A stretch of 64,000 nt of DNA from Blastocystis hominis. Its lineage: Eukaryota > Sar > Bigyra > Opalinata > Blastocystidae. How positions within the stretch are numbered: the stretch's first letter is position 1; each line of letters starts with the position of its first letter. Positions 33,201 through 43,670 of the stretch are shown piece after piece. Position numbers and translations under genes: made by a program. The stretch lies in assembly GCF_000151665.1 (NCBI RefSeq), contig NW_013171817.1, forward strand, positions 372,001 through 436,000, written 5' to 3'. The notes below the pieces were generated by a model that was not told the DNA's origin, made no database searches, and was given only the letters and a program-made list of their open reading frames with translations.

Positions 33201-36200
33201 AAGCCGAATGAATTAGTGGAGTATGTGCCCCCTCCTCCTCTTCCTACGCAAGAGTCTACAGATAAGGTGATTTCTAAGCCTGAAATAGAACCTATAAAGT
33301 CTGTGGAGCCAAAGAAAGTATCTACAAAGAAGATAGTGAAGTTATGCGAACATCCTGTATATTCTAAATACTTCAACATGTTGAAAAAGGGAGTTCCCGA
33401 GGTAGCTGTTCGTCACTCGATGATGCGAGACAAGGTTGATAGTTCTATACTGGATCGCGATCCTAATGAAGAAATTGAGATCGAAATCGAAATTGAAGTA
33501 GAAGAAGGAGCAACAGCAGCAACACCATCAAAGAAGAAAGTAAAGTTATGTGAACATCCTGTATATTCTAAATACTTTAACATGTTGAAAAAGGGAGTTC
33601 CCGAGGTAGCTGTTCGTCACTCGATGATGCGAGACAAGGTCGATAGTTCTATATTAGACAGAGATCCTAATGAAGAAATCGAAATTGAAGTAGAAGAAGG
33701 AGCAACAACAACACCATCAAAGAAGAAAGTAAAGTTATGCGAACATCCTGTATATTCTAAATACTTCAACATGTTGAAAAAGGGAGTTCCCGAGGTAGCT
33801 GTTCGCCACTCGATGATGCGAGACAAGGTTGATAGTTCTATTCTGGATCGAGATCCTAATGAAGAAATTGAACTCGAAACCGAAGAAGAAGGAGCAACAA
33901 CAACACCATCAAAGAATGAAGAAGAAGGAGTAACAACAACACCATCAAAGAAGATAGTGAAGTTATGTGAACATCCTGTATATTCTAAATACTTTAACAT
34001 GTTGAAAAAGGGAGTTCCCGAAGTAGCTGTTCGTCATTCAATGATGCGAGACAAAGTTGACAGCTCTATTCTGGATCGTGATCCTAATGAAGAAATTGAA
34101 CTCGAAACCGAAGAAGAAGGAACAACAGCAACACCATCAAAGAAGAAAGTAAAGTTATGCGAACATCCTGTATATTCTAAATACTTCAACATGCTGAAAA
34201 AGGGAGTTCCCGAGGTAGCTGTTCGTCATTCAATGATGCGAGATAAAGTTGATAGTTCTATTCTGGACAGAGATCCTAATGAAGAAATCGAAATTGAAGA
34301 AGAAGGAGCAACACCATCAAAGAAGAAAGTAAAACTATGCGAACATCCTGTATATTCTAAATACTTCAACATGTTAAAGAAAGGATTACCTGAAACAGCT
34401 GTTCGTCACTCAATGATGCGAGACAAAGTCGATAGTTCTATATTAGACAGAGATCCTAATGAAGAAATCGAAATTGAAGTAGAAGAAGGAGCAACAACAA
34501 CACCAACAAAGAAGAAAGTAAAGTTATGCGAACATCCTGTATATTCTAAATACTTCAACATGTTAAAGAAAGGATTACCTGAAACAGCTGTTCGTCATTC
34601 GATGATGCGAGATAAGGTTGACAGCTCTATATTGGATCGCGATCCTAATGAAGAAATCGAAATTGAAGAAGAAGGAGCAACAACAACACCATCAAAGAAG
34701 AAAGTGAAGTTATGCGAACATCCTGTATATTCTAAATACTTCAACATGTTAAAGAAAGGATTACCTGAAACAGCTGTTCGTCATTCAATGATGCGAGATA
34801 AGGTTGACAGCTCTATTCTGGACAGAGATCCTAATGAAGAAATCGAAATTGAAGAAGAAGGAGCAGCGCCATCAAAGAAGAAAGTGAAACTGTGCGAACA
34901 TCCTGTATATTCTAAATACTTCAACATGTTGAAAAAGGGATTACCTGAAACAGCTGTTCGTCATTCAATGATGCGAGACAAAGTCGATAGTTCTATATTG
35001 GATCGAGATCCTAATGAAGAAATTGAACTCGAAACCGAAGAAGAAGGAGTAACTACAACACCATCAAAGAAAGAAACTAAGATGATCAAATGTATTGATC
35101 ATCCAAAATATGGAAAGTACTTTAAAATGCTTTATGATGGTATTCCTCAACGATTTGTTGAGGAAAAAATGAAGGAAGACAATGTTGATATATCGATTTT
35201 GGAAAATAATGCTACGACTATGATTGAAGTAGATGTTAAAGATATTCAGGAAAAGCCACAAGTTACGTTGAAAAAACGAAAAGTGAAATTGTGCGAACAT
35301 CCTGTATATTCTAAATACTTCAATATGTTGAAGAAAGGATTGCCTGAAGTTTCCGTCCGCCATTCGATGATGCGGGATGGAGTAGACACAACTTTTATAA
35401 CGCATGATCCTAATGAAGAAATCGAAATTGAAGAAGAAGATGAAACAGCAGCAACACCATCAAAGAAGAAAGTAAAACTGTGCGAACATCCTGTATATTC
35501 TAAATACTTCAACATGTTGAAAAAGGGATTGCCTGAAACAGCTGTTCGTCATTCAATGATGCGAGATAAGGTTGATAGTTCTATTCTGGATCGAGATCCT
35601 AATGAAGAAATCGAAATTGAAGTAGAAGATGAAACAGCAGCAACACCATCAAAGAAGAAAGTGAAGTTATGCGAACATCCTGTATATTCTAAATACTTCA
35701 ACATGTTAAAGAAAGGATTACCTGAAACAGCTGTTCGTCATTCGATGATGCGAGATAAGGTTGACAGCTCTATATTGGATCGCGATCCTAATGAAGAAAT
35801 CGAAATTGAAGAAGAAGGAGCAACAACAACACCATCAAAGAAGAAAGTGAAGTTATGCGAACATCCTGTATATTCTAAATACTTCAACATGTTAAAGAAA
35901 GGATTACCTGAAACAGCTGTTCGTCATTCAATGATGCGAGATAAAGTCGATAGTTCTATATTGGATCGAGATCCTAATGAAGAAATCGAAATTGAAGAAG
36001 AAGGAGCGGCACCACCACCACCACCATCAAAGAATGAAGAAGAAGAAAAGCCTCGAAATGACGAAATCAAAGTTACTCCTAGAACACACAAAGTGGCTTT
36101 GAAGGAAGCTCCAGAATACAAACAGTTCTTTGTTATGCGTGAGCGTGGCGTTCCTATTGTCCAAATCAAGCGATTCATGAAGAAAAACAATCTAGATCCA

Positions 36201-37839
36201 TCGATAATCGATAGAGATCCACAGTCGCTCATTGAAGTGGAAGTAGATTTCATTTAGTCTTTACTCAATCTAGGTGTCCTCAGCTCCTCTTTACGATCAT
36301 CCAGTTTATGCCAAATACTTCGCCATGCTGAAAGGAGGCCATTCGAAGAAGGAGATTGAGATGATTATGAAAGGAGATGGAGAGAATGCTAATGTAATTC
36401 TGCTGTGTTTGGTGTAAAGTATAGGTTCTCAACTATGATCCGAAAACGGATTGGCCTGTCGAGACGAAAAAGAAACAAAACCAAAGACGCAAAACAACGC
36501 GAAAGAAGATTCACTGGCACCCAGTCAAGCTTTCTGAGGAGGATGTATACCATGTCTTTATAGATTCATTTGTAGTTGAAGAAGAGTTACTGGAACTCAC
36601 TGGAGACACTCACATTCCTTCAAGAAGATGATGCTCTCATGACTGAGTTCGAAAATATCTTTGTCAACAATCCAGATGAAAATAAGCCTGTGGAGGCTAA
36701 GCCGGTCGTCGAGAAGAAGCCTCGATTTGTTAGTCTCTTGGTTAATTTCATTATAATAGGCGACCTTCCTGGACGGAAAGCGTTCTACAAACGTTGGCAT
36801 TTCAATCTCCAAAATCAAGGTTGAACCTTCAGTTTTGCGTCGTTCTCTTCTATTACTAGAGCCGGAACTCGCGGATATCTCTCTCTCCACTCTTGAGTCG
36901 CTTAATGTTGCTCTTCCCACGCCAGAAGATCTCAAAGCTTCTTCTGCTTATACTGGAGATCCCGAGAAACTGGCTCCATCCGACCGTTTTATTTACGAAA
37001 TGGCGAAACTCCCTCGCTGTCGAAACAAGCTGGATTGTTTGTCTCTGAAAATGACGATTACGTCAAGTATTGAAGACATCAAGCAGCGTGTCGGATTTAT
37101 CACCCAGGCTTGTTCTGAGTTGCGTACAAGTCAGCGATTCCGCACACTGATTGAGTGTGTGCTGATGATTGGTAATACTCTAAACGTGCAGAACGAAGAA
37201 GCCTCTCGTATGGTGATTGTTCAGGCGTTCCAACTGGACTCGTTGCTGAACCTAACGAATACCAAGGGATTCGATAAGAAAACATCGTTATTCATGTATC
37301 TGGAGAAGCTTTTGGTGCTAAAACATCCCGATGTGTTCGATGTACAGATGGAGTTGAAGAGCTTGCCACAGGCAGCTCGCGAAAGCTTCGAAAGCATTCA
37401 AAAGGATCAGGATACGCTGAGCAGACAGCTGGAGTCGGTGGCAAGTGAGCTGAAGAGTATAGAAAACGAAGTGTCGTCTGCAGAAGGTGAAGCAAAGCAA
37501 GAGCTGGAAGAGGCTGCGAAACGATTGGGAGATTTCGCTTCAACGGCGCAAGTTCAGATCGTGGATTTGCGGAACGAAGTGGACAATGTGAAGGAGACGT
37601 ATATGGATTTCTTGCAGTATTTCTGCCAGGACACGACGCTCAAGTCCGACGAGTTTTTCGCATCATTAAACGGATTTTTCGACGAGTTGCAATCGTTACA
37701 CGCAAAGATGACAGAGCAGAGAGAGCGTATGCAGCGAAAGAAGGAGAAGGAAAAACAGAAAGAGCTGTTATCGAAGAAGCAAAGTACTGCGACCAGTCCA
37801 GTTTCAAGTAAATCAGAATCATCTTCCAGTAGTGTGTAA
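30213..37839 (+). CDS. Giant formin: degenerate PTEN-C2, PHD finger, 18 CCDC53-like repeats, FH2
   Basis: Actin nucleator/elongator of about 2,400 residues. The start MSWFWKRRPLSESLDWKR leads, through introns of 30-33 nt, into a PTEN-type phosphatase fold (DDLAKFLKEQYKDEFLIFDL, FRILYAIDYWNNNPKHCVVL). The catalytic HCxxGxxR loop is replaced by LHDEKYSFM, so it should be inactive, as in plant class II formins. A C2 domain follows (GDMTFACYEQL, WVHTAFLPKS). After a helical region comes a PHD finger (CAICHQHK, CTHCGNKYHTTC, CSNCKKKE), then 18 repeats of the type KYFNMLKKGVPEVAV. FH2 has KIHWHPVKL, SYWNSL, LPRCRNKLDCLSLK and VLMIGNTLN. The FH1 is tiny (PPPPPSK). The encoded TAA is at 37837-37839. 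Confidence 0.88.
32518..32578 (+). repeat. 12-bp tandem repeat in the formin
   Basis: Five copies of acaacagcatct encode a run of TTAS units in a flexible linker between the PHD finger and the repeat array. Confidence 0.9.
33326..36030 (+). repeat. Array of about 190-bp coding repeats in the formin
   Basis: Thirteen near-identical copies of a unit with core LCEHPVYSKYFNMLKKG, a helix RHSMMRDKVDSSILDRDP, an acidic patch EEIEIE and a TTPSKKK linker, plus one diverged copy (CIDHPKYGKYFKMLYDG) at about 35080. Two older units precede and two follow the array, giving 18 in the protein. Nucleotide identity is very high and differs mostly in the linkers. Two variants, GVPEVAV and GLPETAV, occupy the first and second halves of the array. 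This points to recent expansion by unequal exchange. The unit resembles the repeat of WASH subunit CCDC53. Confidence 0.9.
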
Positions 37840-37841
37840 CA

Positions 37842-37856
37842 TGTTTGTCTCAAACA
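37842..37856. terminator. Bidirectional 3'-end element (formin / four-TM protein)
   Basis: TGTTTGTCTCAAACA has perfect 6-bp inverted arms (TGTTTG/CAAACA) around TCT. It lies 3 bp after the formin TAA and 8 bp before the TAG of the opposing gene, so the two coding ends are 24 bp apart. Confidence 0.75.
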
Positions 37857-37863
37857 ATCTCAA

Positions 37864-39258
37864 CTATCCCCCATGATTCCTCTCTTCCTCCATCTCTCGG
37901 ATCTCGTCCACATGAGGAGAGTGCATGAGGACCAATTCATCTAACGAATATGGAGTGAAAATGTCCTCCAACGAGTTGGACATTAAAATTCGCGGATTGA
38001 CGCGACGCTTCTGATAGACGTACACAGACATCACAATGAACATTATAACCAGCTCCACTAGAATCAACACACCGCCAACAATGATTAAAATCTTCCCAGA
38101 ACGCGTTTGCTGCAGCTTCGAGGTTCCGAAACATCCCGCATCGATGCCTAAAAAGAGCTTGTCGTCGCTGCACCCCTTCGTTTCTTGGCTCGCAGAAATC
38201 ATCGGGTCAAACACGTTCACTACTGAAACGGGAATTTCCGAGACTGAGGAATTCTTTGAGTAAATCGCAGGCGACCAAAACTCTGAAAAATAACAGCCTG
38301 CGTGATAAGGATCGATTCGTCTAGCTCAAATCAAGGCTTAAAAAAGTACTCAGAACGATCAATAACCGCAGAATCCTCGGTTAGCGCAACACGGTAGCAG
38401 ATGCTGGTGAGAAAGAAGGTGATCACACATTCTCCGCTCATGTAGTCCCAGACTCCGTTACGTTTGCTGCAGTAATCCACACAGGTGTTGACATCCCAAC
38501 AATCCAACACCCTCTGGTTCAAACGTTTGGTGGATGAGAGTGGGATTGACTCTGATAGAATTGAAGTGTGATTGACTGTGTAGAGAGTGACATTTAGGAC
38601 ATTTGCAGAAATAGATATGTTTGTTGTATAATAAGTAGATGCACTAAATACACAACCTTCTTCAGGATCACCAGCTTTTGTGCAGGAATCCGCCACAGGA
38701 TAATATGTTGTGTTTGGTGTTTCATATAAACGTAGAGGAACTTCATTTACGGTAAATTCCATAGCTTTCCACTGTGGGAGTATATCGAAATAGTGATCTA
38801 GCCTTTCATTATACCTATAGTGAAGAGTAGACAAAAATGGATACGATATAATGGAATTAATTCGTGCATTTCCAGTACACACAATTACAATTCCAAGAAT
38901 GCATACTACGATTGGAGCCACAAACATTAGGGAAATAGACAACGCATATTTGTTTATTAGCTTGAGATATGCCACTTTGCGATATGGAGCTGTCATTATG
39001 ATATTATACAACGAAAAACTCTAACTTCAGGGGTTTCTTGATTTAAACAACCGCGGTTATTATGAACAATACAGAACACTGAAGAATCGTTTTCTGGAGA
39101 TAGAATACTCTAGGGTTCATATAAAAATGGTCAGTAATGTGTTTCGGTAAGTAAATCAGAGCTATCGTTTGAAGGGGAGTAGGGTCTTTTCCTATGGCGT
39201 GTATGGAACAAATGGGTTCTAACAGTACCCACAGATAACTAATCATAAGTAAGCTCAT
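37864..39258 (-). CDS. Four-transmembrane protein with a glycosylated Cys-rich loop
   Basis: Unrecognised membrane protein of about 445 residues, tetraspanin-like in layout. TM1 is near the N-terminus (SLLMISYLWVLLEPICSI). A 31-nt intron joins VLFIITASFSLYNIIM (TM2). TM3 is SISLMFVAPIVVCILGIVIV. A large loop of about 250 residues has N-glycosylation sequons (NTT, NIS, NVT, NHT) and paired cysteines (CWDVNTCVDYC), so it is probably extracytosolic. TM4 (ILIIVGGVLILVELVIMFIVM) follows, then an acidic cytosolic tail. A 29-nt intron joins DRSE to RIDPYHAGC. The tetraspanin CCG motif is absent, so membership is unproven. The encoded TAG is at 37864-37866. The first exon might extend upstream. Confidence 0.65.
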
Positions 39259-39586
39259 AAAATGAAAAGAAAAGCAGCAAATCTAGGAAATAGAATTCAT
39301 AAGTAACGTCAATTTAATATGATATATCGCTTATTTTGCCTAAAACTTGATTGCTCGTTTGCCTTTAAAAAATGGGGTGGTTACGACTTAGATACTTCCA
39401 ATTACGGCGATTACTACAGTTTACAGCCTCAATGTTCAGTCTTTCTTCCTATCTTCACCATAGTTGCTGGAGAGTGTGCATTATGCATATACTTTAAAGT
39501 CCCAAAGACTTAGCTATTATCACTGATTTCCAAAAATCTGACATATTTCTTCCATTTTTCACTTCTTGTCAATTCTTATAAACTCA
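39259..39586. other. Divergent promoter region
   Basis: This 328-bp AT-rich gap lies between the four-TM gene (-) and the proteasome gene (+). The open frame at 39319-39513 shows no domain and is not supported. Confidence 0.45.
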
Positions 39587-40465
39587 ATGGATCACTCTTA
39601 TTCATTCTCTTTAACCACATTCAGTTCTTCCGGAAAGCTTCTTCAAATCGAGTATGCACTTAACGCAGTCAATAAGGGGAAAATGTCCGTAGGCGTAACG
39701 GGTAATGATATGGAGATGCGTTTAAGCTTAGCTACGAACGGTGTAGTGATTGCCACAGAAAGAAAGGTTCCTACCATTCTTATTGAAGAATCTTCGATCC
39801 AAAAGATTCTTCCTCTTTCAGAAAATATTGGTTTGCGTGCTTTGCCCCCATTGACATGTAGGTGTAGTCTACTCTGGAATGGGACCCGACTTCCGTATTA
39901 TCGCTAAAAAGGCACAGAAGAAGGCTAGTACATACTATGCTACATTTCACGTACTGAAGCACATTTAATTATTTAGAAATAGGAACAAATACCCTGTACG
40001 ATTCTTGTTCAGGAAATCGCATCGATCATGCAAGAATACACACAGTCCGGTGGTGTCCGTCCGTTCGGAATCTCTCTGCTTGTAATTGGATACGACGAAG
40101 ATAAACCACGCCTCTACCAGGTGGATCCCTCGGGCGCGTACTTCTCTTGGTATGCCACCGCGATTGGAAAGAACTACATAAGCGGAAAATCGTTTTTGGA
40201 GAAGGTTGGTGCGACATTTCGTGGTGATGATTAGCGATGGAGCGAAGACATGGAGCTGGAGGACGCTGTTCACACAGCGATGTTAGCGTTGAAAGAGAAC
40301 TTCGAAGGCGAGGTGAGAGCGCGTATTGTTGGTAATGATGGGTAGATGAACGAGAACAATATCCAAGTGGCGTACGTGTCGGAAGAAACGGGTCGCAAAA
40401 TCCACATTTTGACGCCCGAAGAGATAAAGGATTATTTGGAGGAGATGGAATGGAGTGTTTGTTGA
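39587..40465 (+). CDS. PSMA2: 20S proteasome subunit alpha-2
   Basis: Alpha-ring subunit of the 20S proteasome. The protein [129 protein letters not shown] and [14 protein letters not shown] follows alpha-2 throughout at the usual length. Introns of 30, 31, 32, 30 and 33 nt restore each conserved block. At the end, GAA TG is followed by GAG and TGTTTGTT, so the poly(A) tail would give TGA right after ...EEME, the natural C-terminus. The encoded TGA at 40463-40465 would add four residues (WSVC). Confidence 0.95.
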
Positions 40466-40473
40466 AGGAAACA
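40456..40473. terminator. Bidirectional 3'-end element (PSMA2 / Hsp70-like)
   Basis: TGTTTGTTGAAGGAAACA carries TGTTT/AAACA inverted arms. It provides TGTTTGTT to PSMA2 and TGTTTCCT to the Hsp70-like gene. On each strand the sequence TG plus three bases precedes it, with TG in codon positions 1-2. Confidence 0.75.
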
Positions 40474-40476
40474 ATG

Positions 40477-42527
40477 CAAAAGAGGAACAAACCCGCTCCG
40501 AGAAGTCTTCGCGAGTCTCGGAAATAAACTTTCAGGAAGATGTAGGCGAGGATTAAAAAGAAGAGAACGACACAGAGCTCCAGGACGCTGCGAGTTTAAA
40601 ACGAAGGTTAATGGATTGTACTTGGACATGTTGACGTCAGGCTCGTAGGATCCAGTGCAGGTGGCGGAGATTCGACCGCTTTCAGAGACGGTGAGCGCGA
40701 CGCCGACCTAGAAATGAAATCATGGAATGGATCGAGAACGGAGTGAGGATCTTCGATGTTGAGATTGTTGAGCTTGAAGCAGAAACTACCAAGTTTCTAT
40801 GATGAAAAGAGTGGAAACGCGTGGATACTTTCATTTCATTGGGCGAGTTTTCTTCTTCTTTGACTTTTGTTTCTGTTTTCTCCAATTCTTCTTCTTGTTC
40901 TTGTTCTTGTTCTTTTTCGATTCGCGATTTCTTTCGATATACATTAATCAATAATTCCTTCTGATTCTCCTCATTCAACGCCACTTCCACGCTTCGTCGA
41001 CACGGAATCGTCGCTCCCTTCGGAATTACTACTTTGTACCCCATTTCGGTTTCGATGCAGAGATCGTACGGCAGCAAATCAATGAAAAGCAAGGAGCGAA
41101 TTTCGTCCTCCGTCACTCCCATCCAACTCGCACACTACAATTCAACGATTTCTGCGTGTTTTCCACTTGAATGGCTGCGCCGCTCACTGCGACCGATTCG
41201 TTCATATTGTTTTTTGGATTGTAAATGCTCAGCAGATCCGGGAAGTACTGTGGATTCATCCAATTCATCGAACGAAATACAGTGTTCGGGAACAATTTCT
41301 GCAAGTACTCGTACACGAGATTGCAATTCGCGACGCCTCCAGAGACCAAAACATCATCAAACTCTTTTAGCGCGATGAAATGGTCATGGAGCCACGTTTG
41401 GAAGTGTGAATCAAACGCTTCGATTTGCTGCTCTACGATTTTCTTAAACGCCTGCGGCGAAACGACGACGGAGACGTTCGTTCTGTCGATGTTCATTTGC
41501 TTATCGATCGATCGGAGCTGGAACAATCGCTTCGTTTTGTTCATTGCATCGTAAATGTTCAGCGCGACGCGATTTCGATGCGCGTAGTTCGACTCGATTC
41601 GATCTCGAATGCTTTTTGGCTATCAATCAGAGAACGAGGATTCGTTCACATAGCGGCTATGAATCGATTTCGCGAGCGAAGAAGCGATCGAACTGCCGCT
41701 TAATTCGGAAAACTCCGCCTCGTGAAGGACGCGGAATTCATTGGCGTGTTCCACGATGGAAAGGCGAACCGAGTCCCATCCGAAGTCAAACAGAATGAGC
41801 TTTTTCGTAACGTGGTTATCAAAGAATCCGTAAGAAAGACAGAGACTTGTCGTCGTTTCGATCAGCTCGATTTGGATCGAAAGACGCTGCGAAACGACGG
41901 AGAAGAAAGAACGCAACGCGTCGGTGATCTCTGGAACTACGAGGAACATGACAGAGATCGATTTGTGGAGATGCGACTCGGATTGAGTCTGGAAATCACA
42001 ACTTGGATGAAAACTCACTTTGACTGCTCCTAGAAAATCGCAGAATACATCGTGCAGGGAGAGCTTTATGCTTTCGTTATTTACAATGATATGCCACTAA
42101 CGGTAAACGGTTTGCACGATTCTACTCTCAAAGATTCTTCCGCATTGCTAATGACTTCACAGGCGGTTAGGGAGGAGTAGGTTGCAATCAATTCATCCGT
42201 TATCGGATGTTTCAGAAAGACAGGGAAATAACGAATCACTTGCTTGGGAGAAATGAGCAATCTCTCAATTGCCTCTACGCCAATCGCATAGCTATATCGT
42301 CCCTAGGTCGAACGCACTCGTTCATGTCTTACAGAGTATGCAATTGCTGTAGGAATTGAATTCGATTCTGATAATGGCAGCAAACTCGAGCACCCATCTT
42401 CCGGATTCCAATAAGCAACTTTGGTAAATTCACTTCCCACATCCACTGCAATGACTGCACTGTTTTCTGAATCGATTGTTTGCTCAGGCAGCCGGTATTT
42501 CTCCACTTTTAAATAGCTCCCGCTCAT
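40477..42527 (-). CDS. Divergent Hsp70-like protein with a C-terminal transmembrane anchor
   Basis: Hsp70/GRP170-superfamily protein of about 600 residues. The ATPase domain opens with VIAVDVGSEFTKVAYWNP (the phosphate-1 loop) and continues with WHIIVNNESIKLSLHDVFCD, KLILFDFGWDSVRLSIVE and DVLVSGGVANCNLVYEYL (adenosine-type motif). The substrate domain includes LLFIDLLPYDLCIETEMGYK and VVIPKGATIPCRR. A Glu/Gln/Lys-rich insert follows, then, after a 34-nt intron, a hydrophobic helix (VLELCVVLFFLILAYIFLKV) and RDSRRLLGAGLFLF. Introns of 29-31 nt support the joins. No N-terminal signal peptide is visible in the chosen start, and an upstream exon is possible. No encoded stop follows: the frame stays open to 40026 antisense to PSMA2. 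TG, CAT, TGTTTCCT predicts TGA. Confidence 0.75.
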
Positions 42528-42566
42528 TCAGGCAATGTATTTGAAACAAAAAGTGTTAGTGCATCC

Positions 42567-43369
42567 TTATTCTGTCAAGTAATTACTCAACTTCAGGGAT
42601 AAGTCCAATGAATCGCTATACGCAACAATCATTTGAATAGTTGGATTGGCTTTTCCCTTGATTGCTTCCAGTGATGATTTATACGCCTATTTGTAAAGTA
42701 CTGGATCAATCTAGACTTCTGTAGCATTCTTAAGCATTTGTGCTTGTTCATACTCCGAGATCTCTCCTGCTGCTTTCATTTTATATTCCAGCGTGTTCAC
42801 TAGCAGAGTATTGCATTCGTCATTGTCCGTAAGACTGGAAGTGAGCTCGGTAGCCTTCTTTGTAAAGTCGTTGGTTTTTTCATGGATTTCAAAGCAGGAA
42901 GCAAGGTCGCCGGAGCTTGTCAATTCTGCGATCTTTTCCTGATTCGTCTTTAGGTTTTTCGCTAGTTCCTTCAATTCTGCAGCTTGCTTTCGAAAATTGC
43001 AAAGTCTAGTGACTATTCACATACATTTACACACCTAATTTCCAGGATTCTGTTTTCTTCCACAGTTCCCATAACGACAAATCGATCTTCATAATTTACA
43101 CACGGAAATTGTAAAGGATCCGATGGTACATACGAGGCATTGTTGTGGGAATAAAGAGGAGGAGGAGGAATGTTTCTGCGGAATTGCTGCCCTGCGATTT
43201 CCAGTACTTCTATAACGTTTCCCTTGTCTCTTCCAATTCGAAACCCATTTTCTGCAGAGAACGCATACCCATCAAGGCAATGACCGACTTGCTTTTCCTA
43301 CATGTTACCTGTTTGGAAACGTGTTACAAAGTCGGATGGTTTCGGCACGATGGAGTGTAAAGAATTCAT
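42567..43369 (-). CDS. Uncharacterised protein with a C-terminal helical region
   Basis: Not recognised. The start MNSLHSIVPKPSDF at 43369 is followed by a 30-nt intron and EKQVGHCLDGYAFSAENG, FRIGRDKGNVIEVLEIAG, then a proline stretch (IPPPPLYSHNN). A 29-nt intron leads to a mostly helical half (FRKQAAELKELAKNLKTNQE, HEKTNDFTKKATELTSSL), and a 30-nt intron to the last exon (AYKSSLEAIKGKANPTIQM), ending LSLKLSNYLTE with an encoded TAA. Length is about 245 residues. The next gene starts only 40 bp downstream on the same strand. No membrane segment or catalytic motif is seen. Confidence 0.55.
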
Positions 43370-43670
43370 TCGGTAACCACATCAAGTCGGCGAAGATGAC
43401 AAGTTGTCAATGAATCATCCAAAAATGTGTATCTCCCTAATTTTCTTTTTTGTAACATCATCACGTTATACACATCATCACACTCCATTTTCAACAAACA
43501 CTCCAACCAAAAGTTGTATAGTAATAATCAAAGTATTGGTGGTGATAGCAGTAGTAGTAGTAGTAGTATAATACTCAAATTAAAATAATGATTGTCTTTC
43601 GAGGTAATTCATGAAAACGTTCATTCTTCATTTCTTTGTTGGCACTCTTTAAGAACTATCAATACATTCT
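43370..43670. other. Intergenic region with minus-strand 3'-end motifs
   Basis: About 300 bp lie between two minus-strand genes. An AACAAACA stretch near 43493 (TGTTTGTT on the minus strand) and a (GTA)n run near 43550 are the only features. The 3' UTR of the upstream gene probably ends here. Confidence 0.4.

Noticed and set aside
33326-36030. Regularly spaced repeats as a CRISPR-like array
   Set aside because: The repeats are coding, in frame, about 190 bp and lie in one eukaryotic protein; the variable parts are acidic linkers, not spacers.
39319-39513. Open frame upstream of PSMA2
   Set aside because: Hydrophobic and Cys-rich translation from AT-rich DNA with no neighbouring exon and no 3'-end motif placed to serve it.
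43145-43360. Plus-strand open frame
   Set aside because: It lies antisense to a spliced minus-strand gene whose exons join cleanly with 29-30 nt introns.
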